NCBI GenBank assembly: GCA_015063035.1
Contig: SUTG01000003.1
Span: 21,151 to 85,150 of the forward strand
DNA from: Methanobrevibacter olleyae
Lineage (GTDB): Archaea; Methanobacteriota; Methanobacteria; Methanobacteriales; Methanobacteriaceae
DNA: 64,000 nucleotides
Reading direction: 5' to 3'
The position numbers were made by a program, and so were the translations under genes. This document shows positions 62,131-64,000 of this stretch, piece after piece (position 1 is the first letter of the stretch; each line of letters opens with the position of its first letter). Under the pieces are notes generated by a model, which ran no database searches, was not told the origin of the DNA, and saw only the letters and a list, made by a program, of their open reading frames with translations.

Positions 62131-62543
62131 AAATTTTATTTGATACAAATTTTATTGTGGCTTATATCTTGAAGTCTGATGAAACACATGAGAGAGCCAT
62201 ACTTTTGGAAGACAATGAAAATATATTTGATAATGAACTTTTCATAACTAATCACATAGTGGATGAGGTTGTCACTATCATAGGTCAAAAGTCAAATCCG
62301 GAAGGGGCCCTGAAATCCTATAGGTTCTTGAAAGATAATTTTACCATAATCAATGAATATGACTGCTTTGACTTTAATGATAGAGTGATGGCCAGATATA
62401 ATAAGATGAATGATGACAATAGTCAAAAACTTGGGTTTACTGACGCTTCGATTATTGAAATTGCAAAATTATTCGAATTGGATGGTATTGTTACCTTTGA
62501 TAAGGAATTTAGAAGCAATGATGAAGTGGATATAATAAGTTAA
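62127..62543 (+). CDS. vapC: VapC-type PIN-domain RNase toxin
   Basis: 138 residues of the PIN RNase fold. Acidic metal ligands appear at D6 (LFDTNFIVA), D46/E47 (IVDEVVT), D106 (GFTDASIIEIAKL) and D125 (IVTFDKEF), the usual four-acid site. It cleaves RNA when freed from VapB. Start ATG overlaps the vapB stop (ATGA), with GGAGC upstream. The pair is an intact, probably active toxin-antitoxin module; target RNA unknown. Confidence 0.92.
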   Translation: MKILFDTNFIVAYILKSDETHERAILLEDNENIFDNELFITNHIVDEVVTIIGQKSNPEGALKSYRFLKDNFTIINEYDCFDFNDRVMARYNKMNDDNSQKLGFTDASIIEIAKLFELDGIVTFDKEFRSNDEVDIIS

Positions 62544-62632
62544 TTAATTAAATAAGTATTGACAAATAATAAGTTAGCAAAAAAGAGAATGTAAATTTAA
62601 ATTTATAATTATATTTTTATTGGATGATATTA

Positions 62633-64000
62633 TGAACAGTGATAAGGTAAAGGCAGGAGTACAGAGAGCACCACACAGATCTCTTTTACGTGCTTGTGGA
62701 TTGAAGGATGATGATTTTGATAAGCCATTCATTGGAATTGCAAACAGTTATACAGACATTGTACCCGGTCATATTCACTTAAGGGAATTAGTGGAATATG
62801 TAAAGGAGGGTATTAGAGCAGCTGGAGGAATTCCATTTGAATTCGATACAATGGCTATCTGTGATGGTATTGCAATGAACCACGAAGGCATGAAATATTC
62901 CCTTGCTTCACGTGAAATTGTAGTGAGCACTGTAGAGAGCATGACAATGGGGCATTGCTTTGACGGGCTTGTAATGATCCCAAGCTGTGATAAGGTTGTT
63001 CCTGGGATGTTGATGGCTGCTGCAAGATTGGATGTTCCATCCATCTTTGTTACTGGCGGACCGATGGAACCAGGAAAATACAATGACAAGAATGCGGATT
63101 TAATCACAGTATTTGAAGCGGTAGGCCAATTGTCTTCTGGAAAAATCACTGAAGATGAACTATATGAATTGGAATGCTGTGCTTGTCCTGGAGCTGGAAG
63201 CTGTTCCGGTTTATTCACTGCAAACACTATGGCCTGCATCACTGAAACTCTTGGTATGAGCTTGCCTACTTGCGCTACAGCTCTTGCATTAAGTGACAAG
63301 AAAAAGGAATTGGCTGTAGCTAGCGGTAAAAGAATTGTGGAAATGGTAAAGGAAGAATTGAAGCCATCTGACATCATGACCCAAGCGGCATTCGAAAACG
63401 CTATTGCAATGGATATGGCCCTTGGCGGATCAAGCAACACTGCTCTTCATATTCCAGCTATTGCATATGAGCTTGAAGAGAAGGGAGTTCATGCGGACTT
63501 GGACTTATTTGATGAAATCAGCGATAAAGTGGCACATATTGCACTTTTATCCCCTGCAGGTGAAGACACCATGGCAGATTTGCATAATGACGGTGGAATT
63601 CCTGCAGTACTGAAAACAATTGAATCCAAACTCGACACCAGTGTAATGACTTGCACTGGAAAAACATTGGAAGAAAACTTGAAAGATGCAAAAGTCACCG
63701 GAAATGGAGTCATTCACACACTTGATGACCCTATTCACGAAGCTGGAGGACTTACCGTGCTTAAAGGAAATCTTGCTCCAAACGGTTCAATTGTAAAGTC
63801 TGCAGCAGTGCCTGAAGACATGATGCAGCTTAAAGGCCCAGCTAAAGTTTACAATAGTGAAGAGGATGCAGTGGAAGCCATTTTCAATCATGAGCTTAAG
63901 GAAGGGGACATTCTTGTAATCAGATGTGAAGGACCAAAAGGAGGCCCTGGAATGAGAGAGATGCTAAACCCAACTTCAGCAATCATGGGAATGGGCATCA
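62633..64000 (+). CDS. ilvD: dihydroxy-acid dehydratase (partial, runs off window)
   Basis: Branched-chain amino-acid synthesis: dehydrates 2,3-dihydroxy acids using a bound iron-sulfur cluster. The first 456 codons are present. Start ATG 62633 follows GGATGATATT. Marks are [66 protein letters not shown], and [19 protein letters not shown] with the cysteines of the cluster. Length to the window edge fits the usual ~550-residue protein. It lies downstream of VapBC on the same strand but has its own promoter. Confidence 0.95.

Noticed and set aside
62775..63440. 221-codon minus-strand frame inside ilvD
   Set aside because: Antisense to clear IlvD coding sequence with all family motifs.

Overview
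The window is AT-rich archaeal DNA from a methanogen of the order Methanobacteriales, most likely a Methanobrevibacter-like organism (inferred from gene content and gene architecture; no database search was possible). Markers are F420-dependent methylene-H4MPT dehydrogenase (mtd), the Ni-sirohydrochlorin a,c-diamide synthase of coenzyme F430 synthesis (cfbB), CTP-dependent riboflavin kinase, a fused formaldehyde-activating enzyme/hexulose-phosphate synthase, a UbiD-type mevalonate-branch decarboxylase, a two-domain PurE, DUF63 and DUF1786 proteins, and a trpB2 promoter carrying TGTAC boxes. Ribosome binding sites of the GGTGAT/GAGGTG type and TTTATATA-like TATA boxes are clear at many genes. 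No rRNA, tRNA, CRISPR array or insertion sequence was recognised.

Layout. 1-8.4 kb: a minus-strand surface-polymer operon reading GpsA, a TagD-like cytidylyltransferase fused to an oxidoreductase domain, LicD plus a degenerate LicD-like partner, a class V aminotransferase, then a second LicD plus partner (cut by the window edge). It looks like a route to CDP-glycerol and LicD-type phospho-substituent transfer onto envelope glycans. 8.4-22.9 kb: housekeeping and envelope genes (ubiD-like, purE, two GT2 glycosyltransferases, purine permease, ribK, tandem EF-hand/zinc-ribbon membrane proteins, gatA, an old-yellow-enzyme relative, a HAD protein, a TIM-barrel protein). 23.2-25 kb: a ParA ATPase with a downstream partner that has a ParB-like N-terminal peptide but no recognisable ParB DNA-binding domain, next to an unusual TTATAAGTTAT-rich repeat region. 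25.2-34.7 kb: trpB2, DUF1786, PHP, a BRO-like protein, DUF63, leuA, a radical SAM protein, and a gene-poor stretch with two very small membrane-protein ORFs.

34.7-47.8 kb: cfbB, two T-rich gene-poor blocks around an AbrB-like/coiled-coil gene, a polysaccharide polymerase and GT-B pair, a YczE-like membrane protein, mtd, hisB, a ferredoxin, modE and a flippase. 47.9-64 kb: an iron-sulfur flavoprotein, a second AbrB-like/coiled-coil gene, fae-hps, an amino-acid binding protein, thrS, a complete barnase/barstar pair with an exported RNase, a MurG-like transferase, tyrA, a TrmB-type regulator divergent from hcp, a cupin, a VapBC pair, and the start of ilvD.

The strongest unusual signals are: the exported barnase with its adjacent barstar; the sn-glycerol-3-phosphate/CDP-glycerol/LicD cluster in an archaeon that builds its lipids on glycerol-1-phosphate; the ParA partner without a visible ParB HTH; a shared N-terminal module on two long coiled-coil proteins; two genes whose best start is AUU; an exactly repeated 25-bp palindromic operator-like site; and a window-wide habit of short (29-61 bp) intergenic tandem duplications that often copy the end, or once the start, of the adjacent gene.
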